From Bradyrhizobium sp. 200 (GTDB lineage Bacteria; Pseudomonadota; Alphaproteobacteria; Rhizobiales; Xanthobacteraceae), in NCBI RefSeq assembly GCF_023100945.1, contig NZ_CP064689.1, positions 7,918,001-7,982,000 on the forward strand: a stretch of 64,000 bases of DNA, given 5' to 3'. Shown here piece by piece: positions 16,110 to 24,641 of this stretch. The translations under genes and the position numbers were made by a program. How positions within the stretch are numbered: position 1 is the first letter of the stretch; each line of letters starts with the position of its first letter. The notes under the pieces were generated by a model. That model was given only the letters and a program-made list of their open reading frames with translations. It was not told where the DNA came from and did not search any database.

Positions 16110-16289
16110 TCAGACGAAGGAAAGCCGGCGCGCGTCGGCCGGCGTGGCTTCGTTTTCGTCGCCGACGATGATGGTGACTTTCCACCCCTCGCTGGCCCAG
16201 ACCCGCGCTTTCGCGACCGCCACCAGCGCGCTGCTCCGGTCCATCCTGACGGTCTCGTCCTTGCGTTCCGCCACGATCCTGTACGCCAT
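16110..16289 (-). CDS. Small conserved-type soluble protein (59 aa)
   Basis: Begins MAYRIVAERKDETVRMDR and ends DARRLSFV. The pattern of strand (YRIVAERKD), helix (SSALVAVAKARVWASEG) and strand (WKVTIIVGDE) suggests a compact alpha/beta fold such as seen in many small Bradyrhizobium proteins. ATG 16289 is chosen over 16307 because a GGGGG-type ribosome site precedes it. No domain with known function was recognised. Confidence 0.55.
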   Translation of the reverse strand: MAYRIVAERKDETVRMDRSSALVAVAKARVWASEGWKVTIIVGDENEATPADARRLSFV

Positions 16290-16429
16290 GCCACACCCCC
16301 TACGCACGTAGAACTACTGGGGAACGATGTTCGGTTACTGCTTTGGCCGCAATGGGCCGACAATTTGTCCAATCGGGGGCATGGTTAACGGCGGGCTAAC
16401 GCCCAACGGGGGCCCTTTTGGCCCCTATT

Positions 16430-16963
16430 TGGCGGCTTTTCGCACGGCAAGCGCCGGTTTTGTCACCCCATCGAGCCCGGGCAGGATCAGGACGGTCAAT
16501 CAGCCTGGCCCCCACCGTCATCTTGTCCGATTTCCAGCGCGCGTTTTCATCTGCCACCGCTTCCTTGACGAGTTCGAGCGCATGTCGACAGCCATGCGCG
16601 CTTCGGCGGCGATGGCGTTGACGGAGGTGCCGCCGGTCACGGTGCCGACGGTGAAGGTGCCTTCACGGTGACGTCGGTGCCTTCGGGAAACACCGTATCG
16701 AGATGCGCCGACACCACGAGCTTGGGCCGTCCGCCGCCACCGGTGATGCGCTTCTGCTCGGCAAAGGCCCGTTCGTCGTCGGTCTTGATGTCGTCGAGCG
16801 CCTTGACGATCTTGGAATGGGCGAGAACGGCTTCCAGGTCGGGTGCGGCAGCCGTTTGCGCCCGAACCTCCTGCACCAGCGCGTGCTGCGCGACGACGGC
16901 AAAGGCGATGGCCAGGACAGATCGAGTGAGTGTCGTTGAAAAATCTCGGTATCCAGGCTTCAT
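16430..16963 (-). pseudogene. M20 family metallopeptidase remnant
   Basis: The N-terminus has a signal peptide (STTLTRSVLAIAFAVVAQHA, cleavage after VRAQ) and a helix to about residue 75 (IVKALDDIKTDDERAFAEQK). It then jumps directly to RPKLVVSAHLDTVFPEGTDV, the first zinc-binding motif of M20 peptidases; the 40-50 residues normally between are missing. The frame soon ends at KAPSPSAP. Further on, the same strand still reads TGGTSVNAIAAEARMAVDMR and, in another frame, ADENARWKSDKMTVGARL, both typical of the M20 dimerisation domain. So there are at least one internal deletion and frame changes. The left limit is approximate. The start overlaps the stop of the gene at 16960 as ATGA. Confidence 0.75.
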
Positions 16964-17475
16964 CCTGCGCTTAGTCCCGCTTCCTTCAGCCGCCCCGCGA
17001 ACCAGACGGACAGAGCCTGGTCGAAAACGCCGCTGGTATAGACTTCCGACGTCGTGACCTGCGTCTTGCCGAGCGTCAGCAGCACGCCGATCCAGTAGGC
17101 GAACCACAAATGCGGATCGGTCAGCGCCCGCAGCTTGTGCTGGTCGTGCTCGAGCGGCTGATGATTGACCGATTTCCGCACCTCGACGGCGAGCAGATTG
17201 TTGGGAATGGCGCGCTGGTGCACCACGATATCGGGATAGATCGATTTGGCGAGGTGGTCGTCGCTTGAGACGGTCGTTCCGCGCGGCAGGCGCAGCGTGC
17301 GGTCGCCCAGCCGGTCAAATTCGCAGTCGATCTCCCAGCCCGGGAACTGCTTTTCGAAATGCACCGCCAGCCGGTGCGTCAGCGCGCGCTCGCCGGCCTC
17401 CTTTTCGAGCAGAAAGGTTTCGTACGCGTAGAACTCGTGAAGTGCGGTGACGACCCTGTTCAGTTCGGTCTGCAT
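16960..17475 (-). CDS. PD-(D/E)XK nuclease-like hypothetical protein
   Basis: 171 residues from ATG 17475, preceded by GGAGG. It matches a widespread family of unknown proteins. HRLAVHFEKQFPGWEIDCEF leads to SIYPDIVVHQR and NNLLAVEVRKS, the order of a PD-(D/E)XK core (Asp in PDIVVH, Glu in VEVRK), though the final Lys position is shifted to RK. It ends with helices around LTDPHLWFAYWIGVLL. There is no methylase or specificity partner nearby, so a restriction role is not indicated. It was followed by an M20 peptidase, now a pseudogene, in a translationally coupled pair. Confidence 0.6.
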   Translation of the reverse strand: MQTELNRVVTALHEFYAYETFLLEKEAGERALTHRLAVHFEKQFPGWEIDCEFDRLGDRTLRLPRGTTVSSDDHLAKSIYPDIVVHQRAIPNNLLAVEVRKSVNHQPLEHDQHKLRALTDPHLWFAYWIGVLLTLGKTQVTTSEVYTSGVFDQALSVWFAGRLKEAGLSAG

Positions 17476-17510
17476 GACGCCTCCCACGAAGGCGAGCGGT
17501 CAGGGCCGCC

Positions 17511-19058
17511 TTACATCTGCACTTCGATCAGCCGCGGTCCCGGTTCGGCAACGGCTTCCGCCAGCGCCTTGACGAAATCGTCGGCATTGGCGACAGCCCG
17601 ACCCGGCACGCCCATGCCCTTGGCAAGGGCGACGAAGTCGAGGTCCGGGCGGTCGAGCTTGAGCATGTCGAGCGCCCGCTGCCCCGGCTCGCCGGCACCG
17701 ACGCCGTCGAACTCGCCGCGAAGAATCTGGTAGATCTTATTGGCAAATACAATCGTGACGACGTTGAGGCCCTCACGCGCCTGCGTCCACAGCGATTGCA
17801 GCGTGTACATCGCGCTGCCGTCGCCGACCATGCAGATCACCTTGCGGTCCGGGCACGCCACCGCAGCACCGGTCGCGACCGGCGTCGAGAAGCCGATCGA
17901 ACCGCCCATGTTCTGCAGCCAGTCGTGCGGGGCGGCGGCCGCCGTCGGCGGAAAGAAGCCGCGGCCGGTGGTGACGGATTCATCGACCACGATGGCGTTT
18001 TCCGGGATCGCCATCGCAATCGCCTGCGCGATCGAGACATGCGTCAGCGCGCCAGTGGGCTTGGCGAGTTCGACCAGCTTCTGCGGCTGCCGGTCGGCCG
18101 GCTGCGCGTGAAGCGCGCCGGCCAGCGCCTCCAGGGCGGCTACGGAATTTTCCGCGCCCGAGGTCATGCGATGCACCTCGCAGCCCTGGGGCTTGAGCAT
18201 GCTCGGCTTGTTCGGATAGGCGAAGAACGCCACCGGGTCGTTGGCCTCGACCAGCACGATGTTCTTAAAATCCTTCAGGATCGGCAGCGCCTGCTCGATC
18301 ACGTAAGGAATGCGGTCGATCGCGAAGCGGCCCTTGCCGCGCGCCATCCGCGGATTGTAGGTCTGGCCCATCACCTTGCAGCCGGTCTTGCCTGCGATCT
18401 GCGCCGCCAGCGCCAGCCCGTGCTCGGTGAGCGCGCTGCCGGTCATCAGCAGCAGCGTCGACGCGCCGCCGTTGCGCAGCACCTTGGCGGCATGGTCCAC
18501 GGCCTGCGAGGAATAATTGGCGCGCTGGCTTTCCGCCGGCATCGGCGCGATGCCGTCGGCCTCGTTCCAGGCGGTATCGGCGGGCAGGATCAAGGTGGCG
18601 ATCTGTGCCGGCGCGCTTTTCGCCGCGGCAATCGCGGCGGCGCCATCGGCGGAAACGGATTTCGCATCCGGCGAGGTCCGCACCCAGGACGACATCGGCC
18701 GCGCCAGCCCCTCGATGTCGGAGGTCAGCGGGGCGTTGTAGCCGATATGATAGGTCGCATGCTGGCCGACGATGTTGACGATGCCGGAATTGGCCTTTTT
18801 GGCGTTGTGCAGATTGGCCAGGCCGTTGGCGAGGCCCGGCCCGAGATGCAGCAGGGTCGACGCCGGCGTGCCCTTCATGCGGTAATAGCCGTCGGCGGCG
18901 CCCGTCACCACGCCCTCGAACAGGCCGAGCACGCAGCGCATCCCCTCGACCCGATCCAGCGCGGCGACGAAATGCATCTCCGAGGTGCCAGGATTGGTGA
19001 AGCAGACGTCCACGCCGCCTGCGACCAATGTCCGCACCAGACTTTCCGCACCGTTCAT
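17511..19058 (-). CDS. Thiamine-diphosphate enzyme, acetolactate synthase-like
   Basis: 515 residues from ATG 19058 (AAGGGGAA upstream). Three-domain TPP enzyme: Pyr domain with CFTNPGTSEMHFVAAL and the catalytic Glu in LFEGVVTGAADGY, middle domain about residues 185-310, and PP domain with MVGDGSAMYTLQSLWTQ ... IVFANK, the GDG-N motif that binds Mg-TPP. It is close in layout to the benzoylformate decarboxylase-like protein at 48243 but without its catalytic His pair, and it resembles the proteins labelled acetolactate synthase large subunit that lack an IlvH partner. The true substrate is unknown; a 2-oxo acid is expected. Confidence 0.85.
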   Translation of the reverse strand: MNGAESLVRTLVAGGVDVCFTNPGTSEMHFVAALDRVEGMRCVLGLFEGVVTGAADGYYRMKGTPASTLLHLGPGLANGLANLHNAKKANSGIVNIVGQHATYHIGYNAPLTSDIEGLARPMSSWVRTSPDAKSVSADGAAAIAAAKSAPAQIATLILPADTAWNEADGIAPMPAESQRANYSSQAVDHAAKVLRNGGASTLLLMTGSALTEHGLALAAQIAGKTGCKVMGQTYNPRMARGKGRFAIDRIPYVIEQALPILKDFKNIVLVEANDPVAFFAYPNKPSMLKPQGCEVHRMTSGAENSVAALEALAGALHAQPADRQPQKLVELAKPTGALTHVSIAQAIAMAIPENAIVVDESVTTGRGFFPPTAAAAPHDWLQNMGGSIGFSTPVATGAAVACPDRKVICMVGDGSAMYTLQSLWTQAREGLNVVTIVFANKIYQILRGEFDGVGAGEPGQRALDMLKLDRPDLDFVALAKGMGVPGRAVANADDFVKALAEAVAEPGPRLIEVQM

Positions 19059-19288
19059 GGTCTCATTCCCCTTTGCGACGTTTTTTGTGAGTCGCTGACG
19101 ATCAATCATCCTTCACACGTTTCGTCAAAGGTTTAGCCGCACAATGCAGCCATCGATTCCGGCGTGTTGCCTTTTTTAACCGCGGCGTTCGAAAATGGCT
19201 GAGGTCACGGGGTCGTTGCTTGCACGATCGCCGCAATTATGGCCTGTCTCGGCCTGCATATTCAGGTTTTTTCACGAGGAAGAAAAAG

Positions 19289-19891
19289 ATGACCCGGGCT
19301 TTTGCTTTGCTGTTTGCAGCGATCACGGTGCTGGCGGGGACCGGTCACGCGCAGGCCCAAGGCTTTCCACTCTTCCAAGACTTCGACTCGCGCGACATCT
19401 TGGGCGGCGGCCCCGGCTTCTTCCGACCCGGCATGCCCAGCGGATCGAGCCCGATCCCGCGCACGACCGTGAACTTCGACAGCAATTACGCGCCCGGAAC
19501 GATCTTAATCAGCACGGCCGAGCGCAGGCTCTATCTCGTGCTCGGCAACGGCCAGGCGCTCCGCTACGGCATCGGCGTCGGCCGGGACGGTTTTCGCTGG
19601 AGCGGAACCCACCGCATCACCGCGAAAAAGGAATGGCCGAGCTGGACTCCGCCGGCCCAGATGCTGCGGCGCCGGCCCGACCTGCCGCGCCACATGTCCG
19701 GCGGCATCGACAATCCACTCGGCGCGCGGGCGATGTATCTGGGATCGACGCTCTACCGCATCCACGGCTCCAACGAGCCCGAGACGATCGGACAGGCGGT
19801 CTCCTCCGGTTGCTTCCGCATGACCAATGAAGACGTCACCGATCTCTACAGCCGCGTCCGCATCGGCACGCCGGTCATCGTCAGGAACTAG
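19289..19891 (+). CDS. L,D-transpeptidase (YkuD family), secreted
   Basis: 200 residues. The signal peptide MTRAFALLFAAITVLAG is followed by GHAQAQ and export to the periplasm. The catalytic domain starts at about residue 70 (GTILISTAERRLYLVL) and carries the signature YRIHGSNEPETIGQAVSSGCFRM, with the catalytic Cys in SSGCFRM and the His in RIHGS. These enzymes form 3-3 peptidoglycan crosslinks or attach proteins to the wall. Length and order are normal for the single-domain Rhizobiales type. ATG 19289 is preferred because AGGAAGAAAAAG precedes it. Confidence 0.9.
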   Translation: MTRAFALLFAAITVLAGTGHAQAQGFPLFQDFDSRDILGGGPGFFRPGMPSGSSPIPRTTVNFDSNYAPGTILISTAERRLYLVLGNGQALRYGIGVGRDGFRWSGTHRITAKKEWPSWTPPAQMLRRRPDLPRHMSGGIDNPLGARAMYLGSTLYRIHGSNEPETIGQAVSSGCFRMTNEDVTDLYSRVRIGTPVIVRN

Positions 19892-19979
19892 TCCGGAACC
19901 GGCGTAACCATGCACGCAAGCGCGTGATCGTGCCTTTCCAGCCTTGCACGCACGCGCCGATTGCTGCAGCGTCGTTTGA

Positions 19980-20789
19980 ATGCGCACGCTCCGCCGATTC
20001 CTGTATGTACTGACGCTAGCGGCCGCCCTGGCCGCCGTCATGCCCGGCGAGACCCTTGTGCCGCCCGCGGCAGCCGGCGAGATCGCGGCGATCGCGCAGC
20101 GCCAGCGCACCGAGAAAAAGGCCTTCACCGACAGCGAGATCGTCGAAGGCTTTCTGAAGATCGCGTTCGGCGCCGAATATCATCTCGCCGGCCGCGTCGA
20201 CCGCATCCGCAAATATGACGGGCCGGTGCGGGTATATGCCGACGGCACCCGGGCCGACCGCAAGGCGCAGCTTGCGAAAATCGTGACCGACATCGCCTCG
20301 CGCGTTCAGCACCTCGACATCGCCATGGCCGGCAACCTCGAAGACGCCAATGTGCAGGTCAAGCTGGTGCGCGACCGCGATCTGCAGCGTACCATCGCGA
20401 CCTTCTACGGCAGCGAACGGGCGCGCGAGATTAAATCTTCGCTCGACCCGCAATGCCTGTCGGGCTTTCGCAAGAACGAGAAGTTCGAGATCGAGCATTC
20501 CGACGTCATCCTCACCGTCGACAATGGCGACTTCGTCTTCTTCGACTGCGCCTATGAGGAATTGCTGCAATCGCTGGGACCGATCAACGATACGGCGAGC
20601 GTGCCCTGGACCATGTTCAACGACAATGTGTCGATGGGCTATTTCGACGTCTACGACCAGTATCTGTTGAACCTTCTCTATGATCCCCGGATCAAGGCGG
20701 GCATGACCGTGCAGGAGGTCAAGGCGGTGCTGCCGGACGTGATGGCCGACGTGCGCGCATGGGTGCGCAAGGTCAACAGCCTGCCGTAA
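19980..20789 (+). CDS. DUF2927 secreted protein
   Basis: 269 residues with a signal peptide (MRTLRRFLYVLTLAAALAAV). The domain from about residue 50 reads IVEGFLKIAFGAEYHLAGR, RIRKYDGPVRVYADG and later YEELLQSLGPINDT and VSMGYFDVYDQYLLNLLYD, which is the DUF2927 pattern. The family is secreted and of unknown function; some members have a zinc-protease-like look, but no clear HExxH is visible here. It begins 88 bases after the transpeptidase and may be co-transcribed with it. A dispersed inverted repeat follows the stop. Confidence 0.8.
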   Translation: MRTLRRFLYVLTLAAALAAVMPGETLVPPAAAGEIAAIAQRQRTEKKAFTDSEIVEGFLKIAFGAEYHLAGRVDRIRKYDGPVRVYADGTRADRKAQLAKIVTDIASRVQHLDIAMAGNLEDANVQVKLVRDRDLQRTIATFYGSERAREIKSSLDPQCLSGFRKNEKFEIEHSDVILTVDNGDFVFFDCAYEELLQSLGPINDTASVPWTMFNDNVSMGYFDVYDQYLLNLLYDPRIKAGMTVQEVKAVLPDVMADVRAWVRKVNSLP

Positions 20790-20810
20790 GTGGCGACGTC
20801 GGGCTCACAC

Positions 20811-20890
20811 CGTCATTGCGAGCGAAGCGAAGCAATCCATGGTTCAGCGTGCGCGGAGAGATGGATTGCTTCGCTTCGCTCGCAATGACG
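20811..20890. repeat. Dispersed inverted repeat A, copy 1
   Basis: CGTCATTGCGAGCGAAGCGA and its reverse complement flank a short centre; the arms of about 30 bases continue into AGCAATCCAT. Further copies are at 49882 and 57205. Bradyrhizobium-type REP element; it could act as a transcript end between the DUF2927 gene and the LysR gene. Confidence 0.85.
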
Positions 20891-21103
20891 GCGGAGAAAT
20901 CGGGCAATTCCCCTGTCGCGCGGCCCTGACGGAACCCCTGGCCGCCCCCGCGAAGCGCCCATTACGCCGCCGTTGGCGATGGGGCGGCCCCGCCATCCAC
21001 CTTTTTCCAATGACAACGCAAAGTTTTATTGACGAAAGATTGTGACTTCAGGAAGCAAATCCTGTCTAATGGGACTCATGGGCGCTTCCTATAAGCTTTT
21101 CAA

Positions 21104-22102
21104 ATGAACGACCTGCCACGTATCCAGGCGTTGCGCTGCTTCATCACCGTGGCCCGCGAGGGCACGGTTTCGCGCGCGGCCACCTTGCTGCACCTGACCC
21201 AGCCTGCTGTGAGCCTGCAATTGAAGGGGCTGGAGGAAAGCACCGGCCTGCAGCTTTTCAACCGGACGCCGGGCGGCTTTACCCTGACGGAAGCGGGCGC
21301 CGCCTTGCTACCGCTGGCGCACCGGACGGTATCGGCCTCGGCGGATTTCAGGACGGCGGCAGATTCCTTGCGCGAATCGCTGCGGGCAACGCTGCGCGTC
21401 GGCACGATCCTGGATCCGGAGTCGATCCGGCTCGGCCCGTTCGTGCGAAGCCTCGCCACTTCCTCGAAGAAAACCGAAGTCGTCCTTCGTTATGGCATGA
21501 GCGACGACGTGCTCGCGCAGATCGGCAAGGGCGAGCTCGACGTCGGATACTATATCGACGCCACGCCGCCCGAATGCCTCGCGTCGGGGAAACTGCCCGA
21601 ACGCAGCATCGACGATGGCAAGTTCCAGCTCACGGCCCTGACGCGCTACGCCTACCGCGTGATCGCTCCTCGCGAATGGAGCGACAAGGTGCTGGGAAAG
21701 GACTGGGCCGACCTCGCCGACCTGCCCTGGATCGCGACGCCGCATGACTCGGCGCAGCGGCGGCTGATCGACGACATCTTCCGGGCAATGGGGTCATTGC
21801 CGAAGCGCGTTGCCTTCGCCGATCAGGAAGACGTCATGATCGAGCTCGTCGAATCCGGCAACGGCCTCGGCCTCGCCCGCGACAGCGTGCTCGATCGCAT
21901 CACACGCAAACGGAATTTCGTGATTGCCGACAAGGTGGCGCTGACCTGCGACCTCAGTTTCGCCTGCCTGACGTCGCGGCGCCCCGAGCCGGAGATCTCG
22001 CAGGCCTTTTCGGCCGTGCAGGCGGTATGGGATCTGAAGCCGGGCGGCGCAGCGCCCGCGCCGATCGAAGCGGCGCGATCGCGGAAAAACGCCCGGAGGT
22101 AG
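21104..22102 (+). CDS. LysR-family transcriptional regulator
   Basis: 332 residues. The N-terminal winged helix is clear: LRCFITVAREGTVSRAATL, LTQPAVSLQLKGLEESTG and FNRTPGGFTLTEAG. The effector domain follows from about residue 95 (LRVGTILDPESIRLGPFVRS) with two alpha/beta lobes. The ligand is unknown. Its neighbour at 22113 is convergent and the upstream gene is 300 bases away, so the target is not indicated by context. Upstream there is a palindrome CAGGA-N6-TCCTG at 21049-21064 that could be an operator or a hairpin. Confidence 0.9.
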   Translation: MNDLPRIQALRCFITVAREGTVSRAATLLHLTQPAVSLQLKGLEESTGLQLFNRTPGGFTLTEAGAALLPLAHRTVSASADFRTAADSLRESLRATLRVGTILDPESIRLGPFVRSLATSSKKTEVVLRYGMSDDVLAQIGKGELDVGYYIDATPPECLASGKLPERSIDDGKFQLTALTRYAYRVIAPREWSDKVLGKDWADLADLPWIATPHDSAQRRLIDDIFRAMGSLPKRVAFADQEDVMIELVESGNGLGLARDSVLDRITRKRNFVIADKVALTCDLSFACLTSRRPEPEISQAFSAVQAVWDLKPGGAAPAPIEAARSRKNARR

Positions 22103-22112
22103 CCTGATTGGT

Positions 22113-23252
22113 TCAGATTTTCGCCGGGTCAGAATTGGCCGGGTCAGCTTTGCCATCACAGATCGATTTCAGCGATCGCCATTCCTCTGATGTCAGCAGC
22201 GGCGGCCCGCCTTCCGACTTATCTTCCCGGCTCATCCGCGCCAGCCTGTCCTCGCTCAGGGGATGGGTTGAGATGATGGAGAGGCCCTTGCCTTCCTTTC
22301 CGGTGACCCGAAGGAGCAATTCTCCGGTCGGCTTCGCCGGCCGGCCCAGCCGGTGCATGACGTCGATGGCAAAACCGTCGGCATTGGTCTCGGCCTCGCG
22401 CGAATGCGACGACGTCACCAGCGTGCGCGAGCCGAAGATCAGCGCGCTGGAGCCCGTGATGTCGCCGAACAGCAGTCCGATCAGGAACGAGGTGCTGCCG
22501 TCGCGGATCAGTCCGCGCATGCTGTCGCGATGCTTGAGATGGCCGAGCTCATGGGCCAGCACGCCTGCGATTTCGTCGGCGTTCTCGGCCTTCGTCAGCA
22601 ATCCGTTGAACAGATAGACCTTGCCGCCCGGCAGCGCGAAGGCGTTGGGAATCGAGCTCGACAGCACGCCCGACTGCACCGAGGTGTCGAGGCCCGCGGA
22701 TTGGCGAATCGCGGTGACAAGCTTGACGAAGGCCTTCTGCCCGGCGGCGTTGTCGCAAACCTTGGCATTGAACATCGCCTTGACCTGGCTGTCGGCGACC
22801 TCGCCAAGCCGCCGTTCGAACGCTTCGGGCACCAGCGGCGTGAGGCGATCGGCGATCAGCGGAAGCCCGAACAGCACCACGGCCACGATCGAAATCGCGG
22901 CTGCGAGCGACCAGCCGACAATGACGGCAACGCCGCGGCGGCCGGGCGTGTTTTCATCCAATCTGGCGCAGCGTGAGACCAGCTCGGTCGCAAGTGCGTT
23001 GTCGCGCACCTCCAGCCGCGCCAGCGCAGGCGCGGTCAGGCAGCCGAGGCGCAGCATGCCCGAAGGGCTGTCGGCGCGGCGGATATCGTCATAGGCCCAT
23101 GCCGCCAGCGTCTGTTCGTTTTCGACGACTTCGAGCCGGTCGGAGAAATGGAGCGTAACCGCGCGGCGCCGGCTCGACGTCCCGTCGAAATAGGCCGCCG
23201 CATTGGCCGGAGGTGTCTTCGAAATCTCCGGCGCGTCGCTATCCATGGTCAC
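22113..23252 (-). CDS. M48 family zinc metallopeptidase, membrane-bound
   Basis: 379 residues. The N-terminal cytoplasmic or accessory region (about 1-110) is followed by one membrane span (GVAVIVGWSLAAAISIVAVV) and the protease domain. The zinc motif is LAHELGHLKHRD (HExxH form HELGH), with the third ligand Glu in SREAETNADGFAID, normal for M48. FALPGGKVYLFNGLLTKAEN is also typical. These peptidases act in envelope protein quality control. The gene starts 9 bases after the DUF898 gene, so the two form an operon. A second ATG two codons in is equally possible as start. Confidence 0.9.
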   Translation of the reverse strand: MTMDSDAPEISKTPPANAAAYFDGTSSRRRAVTLHFSDRLEVVENEQTLAAWAYDDIRRADSPSGMLRLGCLTAPALARLEVRDNALATELVSRCARLDENTPGRRGVAVIVGWSLAAAISIVAVVLFGLPLIADRLTPLVPEAFERRLGEVADSQVKAMFNAKVCDNAAGQKAFVKLVTAIRQSAGLDTSVQSGVLSSSIPNAFALPGGKVYLFNGLLTKAENADEIAGVLAHELGHLKHRDSMRGLIRDGSTSFLIGLLFGDITGSSALIFGSRTLVTSSHSREAETNADGFAIDVMHRLGRPAKPTGELLLRVTGKEGKGLSIISTHPLSEDRLARMSREDKSEGGPPLLTSEEWRSLKSICDGKADPANSDPAKI

Positions 23253-23261
23253 GCCTTACCG

Positions 23262-24413
23262 CTAGAATCCGCCGACATCGAGACCGTCGGCAAATCCTTC
23301 GCCGAGCGCGTTGGCCAGATCGCCCCGCGCCGCAACGTTGGCGGCGGCCTCGAGGCCGCTGATATTGACCGAGCCCAGCACGGTCACCCAGAGATCGCGC
23401 GTCAGATAGACCCGGATCACCACGTTGAGCGCCAGCGCCAATACCAGATAGCCGAGACCCGTCAGCACCAGCAGTGGAATGCTCCGCATCAATTCCGGCG
23501 TCTTGAAAAACTCCGTCAGTCCCTCGCCGCTCATGCTGGCGACCAGCGCCGCGCACAGGGCCAGATAGACCGCGAAGACCAGCCCGAGGAGAGCCATCCA
23601 GCCGATCACTTTCCAGTACAGTCCGATCAATGCGCTCTTGGGCAGAGAGGATTCCAGACGCACGCCGCCGAACCTGATGCCGGACAGCCACCAGCGCCAT
23701 TCGATGGCCTTGTAGCCGGCGTAAATGAAGGGGGCGATCGGGCTTATATAGAGTGCGATCGGCGTCAGCAGCCACAGCCACCAGCCGCGCTTGAAGAACT
23801 CCCAGCCGCGCCCCTCGAAACTGCCCTGCAGATCGCCGTAATGGGAATGGTGCATCTTGTAGCGTTCGAGCGCCGCGGCTCGCCATGGCAGGATCAGGCC
23901 GAGCGTGAGGATCATCAACAGGCCCCACAACGAGGCCTGCAAGGCATAGATCCAGCCCGAGCCGGTCATCCAGAAGCGCACGCCGCGCCACACCGTGCGC
24001 GTCAGGCGGTAGCGCCGCGCGCGGTAGATCGCGAACTGCCCGAACAGGTAGAAGAAGGCGACCAGGGGAATACTGGCGAACGCCTGGTAGTGCTCGGCCT
24101 CGAGACCGATGAGAAAATAACCGAGATAGATCGGCACCAGGATCGCAAGCGCGACCAGAAATCCGATCAGCAGCTCCTTGCCGCGGCCGGTATATTCGGC
24201 GGCATCGCCATCGACCACAGTGTTGGACCAGAGATGGCGGCGAATGTCGGTGAGCAGCCAGAACCGATAGAAGCCGAGGGTGACGAGTTCCAGCGCAGCG
24301 CCGCGCTTGGCCAGATCGAAGAACCCGCCGCGGCTGCCGGAAAACGCCACCGGCATCGGCGGCGGCACGGGCGAAGGCGGCGGCACCTGCGGGGGCCAGC
24401 TCATCTCATTCAT
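23262..24413 (-). CDS. DUF898 (YjgN-like) integral membrane protein
   Basis: 383 residues. A Pro-rich N-terminus (PPQVPPPSPVPPPMP) precedes a region read as FSGSRGGFFDLAKRGAALEL, then VTLGFYRFWLLTDIRRHLW, the DUF898 signature repeated later as LTLGLILPWRAAALERYKM and the terminal helices. About eight membrane spans are predicted. Function unknown; DUF898 genes are often followed by an M48 peptidase in alphaproteobacteria, as here, suggesting a shared envelope task. Confidence 0.88.
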   Translation of the reverse strand: MNEMSWPPQVPPPSPVPPPMPVAFSGSRGGFFDLAKRGAALELVTLGFYRFWLLTDIRRHLWSNTVVDGDAAEYTGRGKELLIGFLVALAILVPIYLGYFLIGLEAEHYQAFASIPLVAFFYLFGQFAIYRARRYRLTRTVWRGVRFWMTGSGWIYALQASLWGLLMILTLGLILPWRAAALERYKMHHSHYGDLQGSFEGRGWEFFKRGWWLWLLTPIALYISPIAPFIYAGYKAIEWRWWLSGIRFGGVRLESSLPKSALIGLYWKVIGWMALLGLVFAVYLALCAALVASMSGEGLTEFFKTPELMRSIPLLVLTGLGYLVLALALNVVIRVYLTRDLWVTVLGSVNISGLEAAANVAARGDLANALGEGFADGLDVGGF

Positions 24414-24488
24414 GGATCAACTCCAACGCGAAGGTGGCGCATCAAACCACACATTCGTCGGCCGTTGTGTGACCCAGGTCCCACACGT

Positions 24489-24641
24489 GAAGCGTTTTCG
24501 AACGAAGCATGCCCTCGCACTTGATCCGAGGGTGGATGCCGGTTCGCATAGCAATCAAGATTGCGTAGACTTTTCTGCGGCGGAAACGCGTCAAGAATTT
24601 AGAGCTTCGGTTCTGATTCAATCAGAACCGACGCTCTACGC
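24489..24641. repeat. RIME-like dispersed repeat, copy 2
   Basis: CGTTTTCGAACGAAGCATGC is followed by a CCCTCGCACTTGATCCGAGGGTGG hairpin, GGTTCGCATAGCAATCAAG, GGCGGAAACGCGTCAAGAAT and the terminal hairpin TTCGGTTCTGATTCAATCAGAACCGA. The parts occur in the same order as in the copy at 13049. The end reaches the stop codon of the acyl-CoA dehydrogenase gene, where the terminal hairpin may act as a transcript end. Confidence 0.65.

Noticed and set aside
17796..19136. A 446-codon frame opposite the TPP enzyme
   Set aside because: Antisense to a gene with complete catalytic motifs; Arg/His/Gly-rich without domains.
23148..24524. A 458-codon frame opposite the DUF898 gene
   Set aside because: Antisense shadow, Gln/Arg/His-rich, no domain.
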